The position numbers and the translations under genes were made by a program. Source: Pirellula staleyi DSM 6068 (lineage in GTDB: Bacteria; Planctomycetota; Planctomycetia; Pirellulales; Pirellulaceae). Taken from it: a stretch of 45,038 nt of DNA. The stretch lies in assembly GCA_945900945.1 (NCBI GenBank), contig CAMDKL010000029.1:1-45038 (forward strand). The letters are read 5' to 3'. Of this stretch, positions 24,693 to 33,817 are shown piece by piece (position 1 is the stretch's first letter; the number at the start of each line of letters is the position of its first letter). A model generated the notes under the pieces. The model worked only from the letters and a program-made list of their open reading frames with translations. It had not been told where the DNA came from and did not search any database.

Positions 24693-25940
24693 TTAATTTC
24701 GTCCGGCTGCGATTCTTGCGGGCTGGGCTTCAACGTTGGGTTTCAAATACTTGGATAGCGCATCCGAGAAGTTGGAATAAGTGACGATTGAGCGATCCGT
24801 GCAGCCAATCGGTACGCCGCCGACAAATGCAGCCAGGGACGGGTATTTCGGATCGGACACACCAGCAAATTTCAAACCTTGATGGTCCAACGAAAACTGA
24901 ACCGCCAATTGGTCAATCGGAGCGCGCGGTCCCATTTTGCTCCAAGGACTATCGTTGTCGGTGTAAAGCATCTTGTAAGCTGTGTTTCGATCCAGCCAGT
25001 CGGTATCGACCGTACATGAATCGCTTGTCAACACGCCTCTCACTTCGCGTAGGGCGCCATCGCTGTGTACCGCGTTGTTGATACTTAGCTTACCTACGCC
25101 CTGCATAGGTTTTCCAATTGGCCATGAAGCGTACGCTAAGTCCACGGAATGAACATCTCCTTGAATCGACATTTGCCAGTTCTGTTTTTTCTGCCACCAA
25201 GCAATAGTACCTTGAAAGCTGGCTTGGCTACCGAGATAGCGCAAAGGTGGGAATCGTTCGCTTAAAACGCGGCACGGTATCGCAATGTCTTTCGATTCAA
25301 TACTCCATTTTGTGGATTCTTCGATATGATCTCGATCGACTCGAAAGGAGGCAGGGCGTTCAAACTTTTGACCTTCTAGTGAAAAAGCCACTATTAAAGT
25401 GGACGCAAAATCGGTTGGCTTAAGTCCCACTTCTACGTTTTGAAATCTGAGCTTGTTCGCTCCGTCGTCGACCACCAGATCCGGCACCGATAACCTAAGC
25501 AAACTAGCGGACTTTTGTGGACGGCAGAGAAACCAATCATGGACGGTCTTCATCGCACTTTGAATCTGGTGTCCGTTCAGTTCAGGCGAAACCACTTGCA
25601 CCGACCAACCGCTTCGATCCATGGTTGCTTTGACTTGAGCCGCTTTGAGAATCACTCGTCCAGTCTCAGGATTAGCGCAGACCAACTCAACCGTGCGAAA
25701 TTGGTTCGGGCTAGGAAACTCGATCGACTTAAAATGAACTTCGACACCCAAATTGTCGCTGAGTCGCCGTTGCCAGAGATCCTTTTGATAGCTTTGATAC
25801 CACGGTGTGGATCGAAGAACGCTGTAGCTCAAAACGCCGAGCACGGGCATCAATGCTAGCCAAAAAAAAACCATTCGGCACAGCGATCGCTGCGTCGACT
25901 CTTGAAATATAAGTCTTTTTTTCCTGGGAATGGAAGGCAT
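24693..25940 (-). CDS. Membrane-anchored protein of unknown function
   Basis: 415 residues. One N-terminal membrane segment near residues 23-42 (MVFFWLALMPVLGVLSYSV), then a long soluble part, presumably periplasmic, rich in beta-strand-like alternation (FKSIEFPSP, ELVCANPETGRVILKAAQVK, ASFQGTIAWWQ, SIQGDVHSVDLAYASW). This pattern recalls AsmA/DUF3971-like proteins that line lipid-transport paths, but no diagnostic motif could be fixed. It is convergent with the methyltransferase gene. I do not assign a function. Confidence 0.7.
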   Translation of the reverse strand: MPSIPRKKRLIFQESTQRSLCRMVFFWLALMPVLGVLSYSVLRSTPWYQSYQKDLWQRRLSDNLGVEVHFKSIEFPSPNQFRTVELVCANPETGRVILKAAQVKATMDRSGWSVQVVSPELNGHQIQSAMKTVHDWFLCRPQKSASLLRLSVPDLVVDDGANKLRFQNVEVGLKPTDFASTLIVAFSLEGQKFERPASFRVDRDHIEESTKWSIESKDIAIPCRVLSERFPPLRYLGSQASFQGTIAWWQKKQNWQMSIQGDVHSVDLAYASWPIGKPMQGVGKLSINNAVHSDGALREVRGVLTSDSCTVDTDWLDRNTAYKMLYTDNDSPWSKMGPRAPIDQLAVQFSLDHQGLKFAGVSDPKYPSLAAFVGGVPIGCTDRSIVTYSNFSDALSKYLKPNVEAQPARIAAGRN

Positions 25941-26085
25941 CCGGGAGAGCTTGCCAGCGATAACAAAATCGTTTCGAAAACCACGTACTCTCTAATTAGC
26001 AAAATCAACCGTTAGGGGCAAGTTTGAAAAAAGTGCGAAAGGTTATGGGGCGGAGAGAGTCGGTGATTTCAACTCGCTCGCAGAT

Positions 26086-26358
26086 TCACTTGTATCGTGT
26101 GAATCGTTTGGTTTCGAGTTTCGGATTACCAAAATGGATCAGTAGGCCGACCTCGATTCCAGTTGCCGTTAGTTAGTTAATAATCTGGGCCTGGTGCTCG
26201 GGAGCGATTGCCAAGGCTTTCTCATAAACTGATTCAATAAACCCGGTTCCCAACTCATGGATGACTTCGAATGCACAACCGATGATTTTCTCAGTGATTT
26301 CTTCAAACGGGTAGTCGGATCGACGATCATCCTTTAAATCCTTTAAATCCATGTTCAT
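26086..26358 (-). pseudogene. GxxExxY-family gene with internal deletion and nonsense codon
   Basis: From ATG 26358 the frame gives YPFEEITEKIIGCAFEVI, HELGTGFIESVYEKALAI, the family's opening with its G-F-x-E-x-x-Y motif. It then jumps to PEHQAQIIN, stops at TAA 26175-26173, and continues in the same frame as LTATGIEVGLLIHFGNPKLETKRFTRYK to TGA 26086, the family's usual C-terminus. Members are about 125 residues; about 35 central residues are missing, and Tyr before the LTATG block has become a stop. The function of the family is not settled. Its leader is repeat copy B and its 5' end is nearly repeated at 35041-35109. Confidence 0.85.
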
Positions 26359-26415
26359 TTCTTCGGTTGTGTCGAATGGTGATGGTTATGCCAGTTTACT
26401 TATATACAGGTGCTT
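26352..26415. repeat. Dispersed 64-bp repeat, copy B (GxxExxY leader)
   Basis: Matches 13289-13352 at 55 of 64 positions. Read on the minus strand it ends with the ATG of the GxxExxY gene, so it is that gene's upstream region, perhaps with its promoter and ribosome site. It implies that a related gene once stood at the copy A site. Confidence 0.8.
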
Positions 26416-26521
26416 CTGTCGCGATAATATACGTTTGGCTTGCGATAGATAGACGGCTGTCTACACTGTAGGTATTCAACTCGTGATGGCATCTAAGCTT
26501 CCCGCTTCACAAGGAAATTCC

Positions 26522-28030
26522 ATGCTCTATCCTCTTTGTTCCGCAGCCCTACTTTTATTGTCAACTACGCTTTTTATGGTTGATGCCCAGGCTCAGTTCA
26601 GCGGTAGTATAGAACCCCCAGTTGATTTCAAAACCGGATTCGATACCATCACCGACGAGCGAGCTCAAGAGTGGCTTTCGATTCTCGCAGGCCCTTTATT
26701 TGAAGGCCGCGGTTCTGGGCAGATTGGGTACACCAAAGCAGCCCACTGGGTCGCTGGAAAGACTGCTGAGTTTGGTTTGGACCCCGTCGGAGACGGTGGC
26801 GGCTATTTTCAAATGCTTCCGATGTCCAGGCTTTCTGTTGAACCTACTCAATCCAAGCTGACTGGCCCGAATCAACTCTCAATCCTGTTTGATAAAGCAA
26901 TCGGGCTCGAACGATTCACAAATGTTCCCGAACTGATTGGTGGCGTTGCCTTTGTAAGCCTCTCCGGTGAATCCCCAAAGTTAGACGAATCTATTTCGCT
27001 GCGAGACAAGATCGTCCTCTACATTGCGGATGAAAAAGCTCAAAGTCGAGCGGCGATGCTCCTAGCCCGTCAAAGACCTTCGGCGACCTTCCGCATTGTG
27101 GATACTGAGCCAAAGTCCGGATCGCAACTTCTGCGAGAAGGGGGGCGACAGCGAGCGGCCAGTCTTTCGGGGACCCTATCAACCGCCGCAGCCCTGACGA
27201 TCTTGAAATCGCTCAACGGCGATCCAAACTGGATCAAACCTGTCGAGGGAAATAGCGTCGATGTGCATTTTGCCGAAGGTGATCTGAAACTCGAGTTTCG
27301 TTATCGCGAAGAACCCGCCGCAATTCCCAACGTGCTCGCGTGGCAGCCAGGTTCCGATCCAGAACTTAGGAATGAGTACGTCGTTATCGGAGCACATTTG
27401 GATCACCTTGGTATTCAGAATGGCTCGCTGTTTCCTGGCGCTGATGACAACGGATCTGGGTCCACCGCTTTGCTTTGTATTGCTCGAGCAATCTCGGCCA
27501 ACCCAATCAAGCCCAAGCGAAGTATTCTTTTTATGTGGTTCGCTGGCGAGGAAATCGGCCTGGTAGGGTCAGCCCACTATTTGGATCACCCATTGCTGCC
27601 ACTGGACAAAATGGTTTGCATGCTCAACGTCGACATGGTCGGTCGGAACGAAGAAAAACAAGGAGATGCTGCGAGTGACAACGAAACATCGATCCACTTG
27701 GTCGGCAGCAAGCAAGGCGACCCAGACCTTCACGACGTGATTATCAAGGCGAATCAATACGTGAACTTCGCCTTCGAATACGACGAGGAAGGCGTCTTTG
27801 GAAGAAGCGATCAAGCCAATTTCTTCAAGAAGGGAACTTCGGTTGCGTTCCTCTTCGGTGGTTTTCATCCCGACTATCACAGGCCGACAGACCAAGTCTC
27901 CAAGATCAACTTTCATAAAATCGCATCGGCAGCCAAGCTCTTTTATTTGTCAGCGCACTTCGCCGCCGAGCATGGTGCATTTAAGATCCCTCCCAAGGTA
28001 GAGGAAAAGGACGGCAACGTCGTTCCCTAA
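26522..28030 (+). CDS. Secreted M28-family zinc aminopeptidase
   Basis: 502 residues from ATG 26522, chosen because AAGGAA lies 5 bases upstream and a clean signal peptide follows ([21 protein letters not shown]); longer starts at 26483 and 26486 are open but lack this. The catalytic part carries the co-catalytic zinc ligands: IGAHLDHLG (His), GADDNGSGS (bridging Asp), WFAGEEIGLVGS (catalytic and ligand Glu), LNVDMVGRN (Asp) and FHPDYHRPTD (His). A protease-associated-like insert lies between residues 140 and 250. The family removes N-terminal residues from peptides outside the cytoplasm. It stands alone, followed by accB after 120 bases. Confidence 0.92.
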   Translation: MLYPLCSAALLLLSTTLFMVDAQAQFSGSIEPPVDFKTGFDTITDERAQEWLSILAGPLFEGRGSGQIGYTKAAHWVAGKTAEFGLDPVGDGGGYFQMLPMSRLSVEPTQSKLTGPNQLSILFDKAIGLERFTNVPELIGGVAFVSLSGESPKLDESISLRDKIVLYIADEKAQSRAAMLLARQRPSATFRIVDTEPKSGSQLLREGGRQRAASLSGTLSTAAALTILKSLNGDPNWIKPVEGNSVDVHFAEGDLKLEFRYREEPAAIPNVLAWQPGSDPELRNEYVVIGAHLDHLGIQNGSLFPGADDNGSGSTALLCIARAISANPIKPKRSILFMWFAGEEIGLVGSAHYLDHPLLPLDKMVCMLNVDMVGRNEEKQGDAASDNETSIHLVGSKQGDPDLHDVIIKANQYVNFAFEYDEEGVFGRSDQANFFKKGTSVAFLFGGFHPDYHRPTDQVSKINFHKIASAAKLFYLSAHFAAEHGAFKIPPKVEEKDGNVVP

Positions 28031-28150
28031 AAATAGGCAAGGTGTGAAAACCCACCGGCAGGGCTTCCAGGGGGCATGGCTGGAATGTATAAAACGTTGC
28101 TGCACAACAGTTTCCTTTTCAGATTTTCATTCCGAAAGGTCCTTTGAGAA

Positions 28151-28639
28151 ATGGCGGAATCAACCAAACGAACCGACGACGTATTCGACATCGATCGTAT
28201 TCGAAAGTTGATCGAGTTGATGAAGGAGCACGAACTCGGTGAAATCGATCTTCGTCAGGACAATCAACGCATTCGATTGTGCGGAGCGGGACATGGCCAA
28301 CAGTTGCTTTCGCCAGCCTTGATGGCCCCTGCTGTAGCGGCGGCCCCGCCGACTGCCGGTGCTTCGACTCCGGTTCCGGAGGCAGACGGTCCACATATCG
28401 TTTACATCAAGTCGCCGATGGTCGGGACGTTTTACACCCGCGCCAACCCAAATGCAAAGAATTTTGTAGAGACGGGTTCCGTTGTTCAAAACGACACCGT
28501 GATCTGCATCATCGAAGCGATGAAGGTTTTTAATGAAATCCCTGCGGAAATGCGTGGCAAGGTCGTTCAAGTACTTGTCAAAAACGAGGAAGCTGTCGAT
28601 TTCGGTAAGCCGCTCTTCAAGATCGATACGCGAGGCTAA
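28151..28639 (+). CDS. accB: Biotin carboxyl carrier protein of acetyl-CoA carboxylase
   Basis: 162 residues, the usual length. N-terminal helix ([22 protein letters not shown]), an Ala/Pro-rich linker, and a biotinyl domain from about residue 85: [15 protein letters not shown], then [14 protein letters not shown], whose lysine is the biotin attachment site. It carries CO2 between biotin carboxylase and carboxyltransferase in fatty-acid synthesis. Two bases separate its stop from accC, so they form one operon. Family usage is EAMKLMNEI; here VFNEI is a mild variation. Confidence 0.95.
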   Translation: MAESTKRTDDVFDIDRIRKLIELMKEHELGEIDLRQDNQRIRLCGAGHGQQLLSPALMAPAVAAAPPTAGASTPVPEADGPHIVYIKSPMVGTFYTRANPNAKNFVETGSVVQNDTVICIIEAMKVFNEIPAEMRGKVVQVLVKNEEAVDFGKPLFKIDTRG

Positions 28640-28641
28640 GA

Positions 28642-29997
28642 ATGATTAGTCGTGTGCTTGTCGCCAATCGAGGCGAGATCGCTTTACGTATCATTCGAGC
28701 CTGCAAAGAGCTGGGCATCGAGACGGTTGCTATTTTCAGCGAAGCGGACCGGAGTGCGCAGTATCTGGAATTGGCAGATCAAGCAATATGCATTGGACCA
28801 GCCAAGTCCATGGATAGCTATTTGCGCGTCGATCGGGTCATTGCGGCAGCCGAGGTAGGCAATGTCGATGCAATTCATCCGGGATATGGCTTTCTTGCCG
28901 AAAACTCGGATTTCAACGAAGTTTGCCGCAGCTGCAAATTTACCTTCATCGGACCATCACCTGAAGCGATGGAAAAACTCGGCGATAAGAATACCGCCCG
29001 CGAAATGGCAGTCGCGGCTGGAGTACCCGTGGTTCCCGGTAGTGACGGTCTGCTGGAGACCGAGCAGGACGCGCTGACCGCAGCTCGCAAGATCGGTTTC
29101 CCTGTCCTGATCAAAGCGACTGCTGGCGGTGGCGGCAAAGGGATGCGGGTTGCACTCGATGAAGCGTCCTTGCAAACGTCAATGTCTCAAGCTCAAACCG
29201 AAGCCAAAGCGGCTTTTGGGAACGGCGGCGTGTATTTGGAAAAGTTCATCGATCGTTCGAGGCATGTTGAGGTGCAGATCATCGCTGACCAACATGGAAA
29301 CATTGTGCATTTGCACGAGCGCGATTGCTCGGTCCAACGTCGACACCAGAAATTGATCGAGGAAAGCCCGTCACCACGCTTGCCAGAGGCGACTCGAAAA
29401 GCCATGTGTGACGCTGCGGTCAGGATGATCAAACATGCAAACTACTACAATGCAGCGACCGTCGAGTTTATAGTCGATCAAAACGACAAGTTTTACTTTA
29501 TCGAGGTCAACGCTCGGATCCAGGTCGAGCATCCCGTGAGCGAAATGATTTCCGGGATCGATCTCATCAAATCGCAGATCCTGGTCGCTTCGGGACAACC
29601 CCTGCCCTTTACCCAAGCGGATATTAAACCCTTTGGTGCTGCGATCGAGTGTCGGATCAACGCAGAGGATCCAGACAAAAATTTCCAGCCTTGCCCAGGT
29701 CGCATCGAAAAAATGTTTTTCCCCGGTGGTTTAGGAGTGCGAGTCGATTCGCATGCATATGCTGGTTACACGGTCCCGCCCTATTATGATTCGATGATCG
29801 CCAAGATCATTGTGCATCGCCCGACGCGTGAGCAAGCGATCGAGTGCATGCTGCGAAGTCTGAGCGAACTAAGAATTACAGGCATCAAGACGACGGCGAG
29901 TTTTCATGCGACCGTCCTCAAGCAAAGGGAATTCCAAGAGGGAACCGTCGACACCAAATGGGTCGAACGCGAATTGCTCCCACGCCTCAAGTCGTAA
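28642..29997 (+). CDS. accC: Biotin carboxylase of acetyl-CoA carboxylase
   Basis: 451 residues, as in E. coli (449). ATP-grasp enzyme with [19 protein letters not shown] at the N-terminus, [13 protein letters not shown], the glycine-rich lid [43 protein letters not shown] and the catalytic block [17 protein letters not shown]. It carboxylates biotin on AccB using ATP and bicarbonate. The carboxyltransferase genes accA/accD are not in the window. The gene is followed after 33 bases by hairpin repeat copy 2. Confidence 0.97.
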   Translation: MISRVLVANRGEIALRIIRACKELGIETVAIFSEADRSAQYLELADQAICIGPAKSMDSYLRVDRVIAAAEVGNVDAIHPGYGFLAENSDFNEVCRSCKFTFIGPSPEAMEKLGDKNTAREMAVAAGVPVVPGSDGLLETEQDALTAARKIGFPVLIKATAGGGGKGMRVALDEASLQTSMSQAQTEAKAAFGNGGVYLEKFIDRSRHVEVQIIADQHGNIVHLHERDCSVQRRHQKLIEESPSPRLPEATRKAMCDAAVRMIKHANYYNAATVEFIVDQNDKFYFIEVNARIQVEHPVSEMISGIDLIKSQILVASGQPLPFTQADIKPFGAAIECRINAEDPDKNFQPCPGRIEKMFFPGGLGVRVDSHAYAGYTVPPYYDSMIAKIIVHRPTREQAIECMLRSLSELRITGIKTTASFHATVLKQREFQEGTVDTKWVERELLPRLKS

Positions 29998-30030
29998 GTT
30001 AATTTCCGGCATCAAAATTGTCCAGCTATT

Positions 30031-30060
30031 CACGTAGGTCCGACTGTCCTCAGCCGGACA
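30031..30060. repeat. 30-bp hairpin repeat, copy 2 (after accC)
   Basis: 28 of 30 bases match 23923-23952. The stem has one mismatch (CCGACTG against CAGCCGG) around the same TCCT loop. Placement 33 bases after the accC stop supports a role at transcript ends. Confidence 0.75.
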
Positions 30061-30150
30061 CCCCCTATCCGGTACCCAAATGTCCCGTTTTGCATCATTG
30101 CCCTACATCCAAACCAACAGACAGGCCTAAATTGAATGGCAATTTACTAA

Positions 30151-30169
30151 TTGTTTAATAATTAAACAA
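30151..30169. promoter_or_regulatory. AT-rich palindrome, possible operator
   Basis: TTGTTTAAT-a-ATTAAACAA is an exact 9+9 inverted repeat around one base. It lies about 95 bases before the -35 element at 30264. A regulator site is possible; a simple chance AT palindrome of this length is less likely but not excluded. Confidence 0.4.
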
Positions 30170-30263
30170 AAAAGCAGAACCAAGCGAAGGATCGCCAACA
30201 GTCCATTCTAGGCTTCGGAAGCCATTTTTCGGCATCTAATTTGCTCCTATTCGCGTACATTGT

Positions 30264-30292
30264 TTGACAGCGGTGAAGTCTGGTATTTTAAT
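30264..30292 (+). promoter_or_regulatory. Sigma70-like promoter for the heme-motif/DUF1080 gene
   Basis: TTGACA (30264-30269), a 17-base spacer, TTTAAT (30287-30292). The start site would be near 30299, leaving a leader of about 98 bases before ATG 30398. Confidence 0.55.
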
Positions 30293-30397
30293 CAAGGTAT
30301 CTCGTTAGAGACCTTTGAGGAAAATCGCAGTTCGCAACCCGCTTTTTAAATGCAAGCCGCGATTTCCGTTCACCACACCTTTGGAGAGTCGTTTAGT

Positions 30398-31396
30398 ATG
30401 AAAAGGTTATTTTTTGTTTTTGCTGTTGCTTTGATGGCAACCGTCACTTTCCAGCCTGCGTTAGCGACGAAGGAGTTTGGCGAACATTTCAAGAAGTTTT
30501 ATGCCGATGATAGCAAAAACGAAGAGTTTAAGAAACTCGTAGCGGAAGCGAAGTGCAACGTCTGTCACATTGATGGCGAAAACAAAAAGAAGCACAATCC
30601 ATTCGGCGAGACCCTCAAGGCAGGTGGCTTACTGAAAAAAACTTTCGCGGACATGATCAAGAAGGAACCGGACAAGGCTCGCAAAGAAATCGAAGAGATC
30701 CTGAAGAAGGCCGAAGAAAAAAAGGCTACTGGCGCGGACAAAACCTTCGTCGAACGGATTAAAGCCGGTTTGCTGCCAGGTGGCGATACCAAAGGAAAAC
30801 AGTCCATTGAAAAGCTAATTTCGTTCAATGCACCCGCCGCAGAGTTCGTCGAGCTGTTTGATGGCAAAAGCACCGACGGCTGGAAGATAAATGAGAATTC
30901 TAAGAGCTGGTCCATTGTGGATGGGTGCATTGTTTGCCAGGGCGAACGAAGTCACATCTTTTACGTGGGTGATAAAAAGCCATTCAAGAATTTCCACTTC
31001 AAGGTGGACGTTAAGACGATGCCCAACAGCAATGCTGGTATCTATTTCCATACAGCGTTTCAGGATGAAGGCTGGCCCAAGAAGGGCTTTGAATGCCAAG
31101 TGAACAATTCCTACAAAGGAGACCCTCGTAGAACGAGCAGTTTGTACTCGGTGAAGGATGTCTTGGAGGCTGCGGCCAAAGATAACGAATGGTACACCCA
31201 AGAGATTATTGTTCAGGGAAAACAGGTTACCCTCAAAGTAAACGGCAAAACTTTAGTCGAATACAATGAACCAAGCGATCAAGAAGCAGGTAAAGATTTC
31301 GAACGGAAACTTGGCGAAGGCACGTTTGCTTTGCAAGCTCATGATCCAGGAAGCAAGGTTTCCTTTAAGAACCTGATGGTTAAGCGTCTCGATTAA
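30398..31396 (+). CDS. Secreted protein with c-type heme motif and DUF1080 (3-keto-glycoside hydrolase-like) domain
   Basis: 332 residues from ATG 30398, which opens a signal peptide (KRLFFVFAVALMATVTFQPALA); the frame is open 16 codons further up but without one. Residues 45-100 contain C53-N-V-C56-H57, a single CxxCH heme-attachment motif, with a charged helical stretch after it (KKAEEKKATG). Residues about 145-332 are a DUF1080 domain: FVELFDGKSTDGWKI, SIVDGCIVCQGE, FKVDVKTMPNSNAGIYF and GKTLVEYNEP. DUF1080 proteins are concanavalin-like and some hydrolyse 3-keto-disaccharides. Joined with a heme site this suggests a periplasmic protein linking sugar oxidation products to electron transfer; that is inference. 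Followed 15 bases later by the large membrane-protein gene. Confidence 0.85.
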   Translation: MKRLFFVFAVALMATVTFQPALATKEFGEHFKKFYADDSKNEEFKKLVAEAKCNVCHIDGENKKKHNPFGETLKAGGLLKKTFADMIKKEPDKARKEIEEILKKAEEKKATGADKTFVERIKAGLLPGGDTKGKQSIEKLISFNAPAAEFVELFDGKSTDGWKINENSKSWSIVDGCIVCQGERSHIFYVGDKKPFKNFHFKVDVKTMPNSNAGIYFHTAFQDEGWPKKGFECQVNNSYKGDPRRTSSLYSVKDVLEAAAKDNEWYTQEIIVQGKQVTLKVNGKTLVEYNEPSDQEAGKDFERKLGEGTFALQAHDPGSKVSFKNLMVKRLD

Positions 31397-31411
31397 GAAC
31401 TCAGAGTCAAT

Positions 31412-33817
31412 TTGCTCAAATCCAATTCAGGCCAGCTTGATCGACTCAACGAGAAATACGCTGGCAAATCAAAAACGTGCTCTCTTTGGAGAGCACTCTT
31501 TTTTACTACCGCCGCACTTTGGTTGTACTCTTTGAAAATATTCGTAGCGATCCTGAGCATCGTCGCATTTTCCTCGGGCGAATTCGTTAGTGCTGAAGAT
31601 CCATCCCATTCCGATTCGATTCAGTTTCGTGCGGAAATGGGACTCGGTGGCTATTGGAAAGTGGGCTATCCAACACGCACATCGATCACGATTACTTCGG
31701 GTACAACGGGAATCGATGGGTTATTGGAGATTCAGACGTTTGACGGGGATGGAGTTCCCGTCGTTTATCAAAGTGATTCATGGACGGTGCAGCTACAGCC
31801 AAAGTCGACCCAACGAATCGAAGTGGTAGCCAAGCACGGTCGCAGCAACCGGCCCATAACTATTCAAATCGTTGGCATAGATGGATCAATTCTTCACAAA
31901 AGAGCATTGCATTCGGAAGAACGCGGCACGGCAATTTCTGCCACGCAGCCGTGGGTGGTTGGTATCGGAAGCGATCGACTAGAACTAAGCCAGGGGGCAA
32001 TGAAATCGGCTCGTGGAGCTTTGCCGGAACACTCGACGGTCCAATTGACTCGCGCCGAACAATTGCCCCTGTCGGCAATTTGCTATGGCGGAGTCGATTT
32101 ATTGATTTTGTCGTCTGGTAATGTTGAACTTAATCATGCCATCCATTCTGAGAGTGCAATCGCTATCAGGGATTGGATCGCACAAGGGGGCAGATGTGTT
32201 TTGTCACTTGGCCAGAACGCGGAATCGTGGCTAAAAACACCAGAATTCACATCGCTTGTTCCTGGAACTTTCAAAGAGATCTCAACGGATTGCGATCCTA
32301 CTCCGCTCGAGTCCTTCTTAGGTTCGCAAAACCGACTGGGAGATCTGAAGTGCTGTCTATTCACTTTGGGATCGGGTACGGTGGAAATCGAATCCAAGAC
32401 CAAGAATCGGTCGAGGTTTCCCATGATCGCAAGATGGGCGTACGGTTCGGGAAAGGTCCATTTCCTGGCCGTCGAACTGGATAGCGAACAGATATTAATA
32501 TGGGAAAGTCGCCCTAGTCTTTTAAAATTCCTATTTAATGAGCAATGGGAAAAGAAGGATGTTCAGACAGAAAAGCGTGTGTATCTGGGCTACGACGATA
32601 TCTCAGGCCAACTGAATTCCACGCTGGATCATTTCCCTCTTCTGACGCTTGGGAGCCTCGCTACGATCTCGATCATTGCTGGCCTACTTTGTTTAGCAAT
32701 AGGCCCATTGGACTATTTTTTAGTATCTCAGCGGTGGAGAAAACCAGGTGGTACTTGGATAACACTTCTAGTCTGTTCTTTTGGCAGTTGTATTTTCATT
32801 TATGGCCTTGCAAGGCGATGGAAGCCAGAAATGCCAAGTATCAACAGCCTGGAGGTACTTGACATCGACTATCAAACACATACGCTTCGAGGGCGTGCCT
32901 TTGCACACTGCTATGGCGGCCGTCGCGGCGCTTTTGACTTTTCTGCTCATCGACGCACTCAGGGATTGAACGCGAGCGAGATTAGCACTACGAGCAAAGT
33001 CCAACTCGATTGGTTCGGTCAACCAGGAAAAGGAATTGGCGGCTTCGAATCCACCGTTGCTACAGATCGGGGTATGCCAATTTATGAAATCGACATGAAC
33101 AATGGCGGTACCGAGGGAATAAAAAACGAGAACAAAAAAACTATTTCTCCCAAACAATCATTGCATGGCATTCGTGGTGTGGGCATTCCTGCCGCAGGAA
33201 CAAAATCGCTTATCGCAACTTGGCATGAAGGGATCACATTGCCCAAAGAAACAAACAGTTTGTCCATGGTATCTGGTTCGATCGACTTGCTTGAGGGTAG
33301 TTTTGAAAACCCGCTGGATGTCGACCTTCTGGATGCTTTGTTGATTTATCGCGGGCGGGCTTACACGCTTGATACTAGGATTCGTGTTGGCCAACGGTTA
33401 TCCTTTTCTGCTGCAACCGTGCCCAAGGATATTACGCGTCGCTTGCAACGCCGTCAGAATGTGGGTGGTGAAGAACGCAGCACACCGTGGAATCCCGCTA
33501 GTATCGGCAATTTAGACCGACTGATGGAGCTGATTAGCTTTCACGAATCGGCGGGCAGTAGCAAATACACGGGGCTTTACAATCGGTACTTAAGTGAGCT
33601 CGACTGTTCGGACGTGATTCGATTGGATCGCGCCATTCTGATATGTGAATTAAAGGATTCATCGCTCCTATGGTCTATGCGAAGGAATTCCGTACCGATA
33701 CAAGCCACCGAAGGACAACGAAAGACATTCCTACGTTTGATCATCCCTGTCAGCAAACTCAAATCCGCATCGCCCGATTTGAGTTCAGCCAATCCACCCA
33801 TCGATACAAAACCGTGA
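31412..33817 (+). CDS. Large membrane protein, probable partner of an ABC ATPase
   Basis: 801 residues with TTG as start and no strong ribosome site. A signal/anchor segment lies near residues 25-55, a soluble part of about 350 residues follows (with IRDWIAQGGRCVLSLGQ, as in glutamine-amidotransferase-like GldG/DUF4350-type domains), then two membrane segments near 410-470 (LATISIIAGLLCLAIGPLDYF, ITLLVCSFGSCIFIYGLA), and a long C-terminal soluble part. Its stop overlaps the ABC ATPase start by 4 bases. Planctomycetes often carry such proteins beside ABC-2 ATPases. I cannot name the function. Confidence 0.75.
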   Translation: MLKSNSGQLDRLNEKYAGKSKTCSLWRALFFTTAALWLYSLKIFVAILSIVAFSSGEFVSAEDPSHSDSIQFRAEMGLGGYWKVGYPTRTSITITSGTTGIDGLLEIQTFDGDGVPVVYQSDSWTVQLQPKSTQRIEVVAKHGRSNRPITIQIVGIDGSILHKRALHSEERGTAISATQPWVVGIGSDRLELSQGAMKSARGALPEHSTVQLTRAEQLPLSAICYGGVDLLILSSGNVELNHAIHSESAIAIRDWIAQGGRCVLSLGQNAESWLKTPEFTSLVPGTFKEISTDCDPTPLESFLGSQNRLGDLKCCLFTLGSGTVEIESKTKNRSRFPMIARWAYGSGKVHFLAVELDSEQILIWESRPSLLKFLFNEQWEKKDVQTEKRVYLGYDDISGQLNSTLDHFPLLTLGSLATISIIAGLLCLAIGPLDYFLVSQRWRKPGGTWITLLVCSFGSCIFIYGLARRWKPEMPSINSLEVLDIDYQTHTLRGRAFAHCYGGRRGAFDFSAHRRTQGLNASEISTTSKVQLDWFGQPGKGIGGFESTVATDRGMPIYEIDMNNGGTEGIKNENKKTISPKQSLHGIRGVGIPAAGTKSLIATWHEGITLPKETNSLSMVSGSIDLLEGSFENPLDVDLLDALLIYRGRAYTLDTRIRVGQRLSFSAATVPKDITRRLQRRQNVGGEERSTPWNPASIGNLDRLMELISFHESAGSSKYTGLYNRYLSELDCSDVIRLDRAILICELKDSSLLWSMRRNSVPIQATEGQRKTFLRLIIPVSKLKSASPDLSSANPPIDTKP

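Larger units (their letters stand above)
29998..30263. other. Gene-free stretch after accC
   Basis: No coding frame is visible. It holds the 30-bp hairpin repeat (30031-30060), an AT-rich 19-bp palindrome (30151-30169) and, at its right end, the promoter for the heme-motif/DUF1080 gene. The rest shows nothing recognisable. Confidence 0.6.

Noticed and set aside
28642-29997. VNARIQVEH in place of MNTRIQVEH in AccC
   Set aside because: The catalytic residues are kept and the change is a mild family variation.
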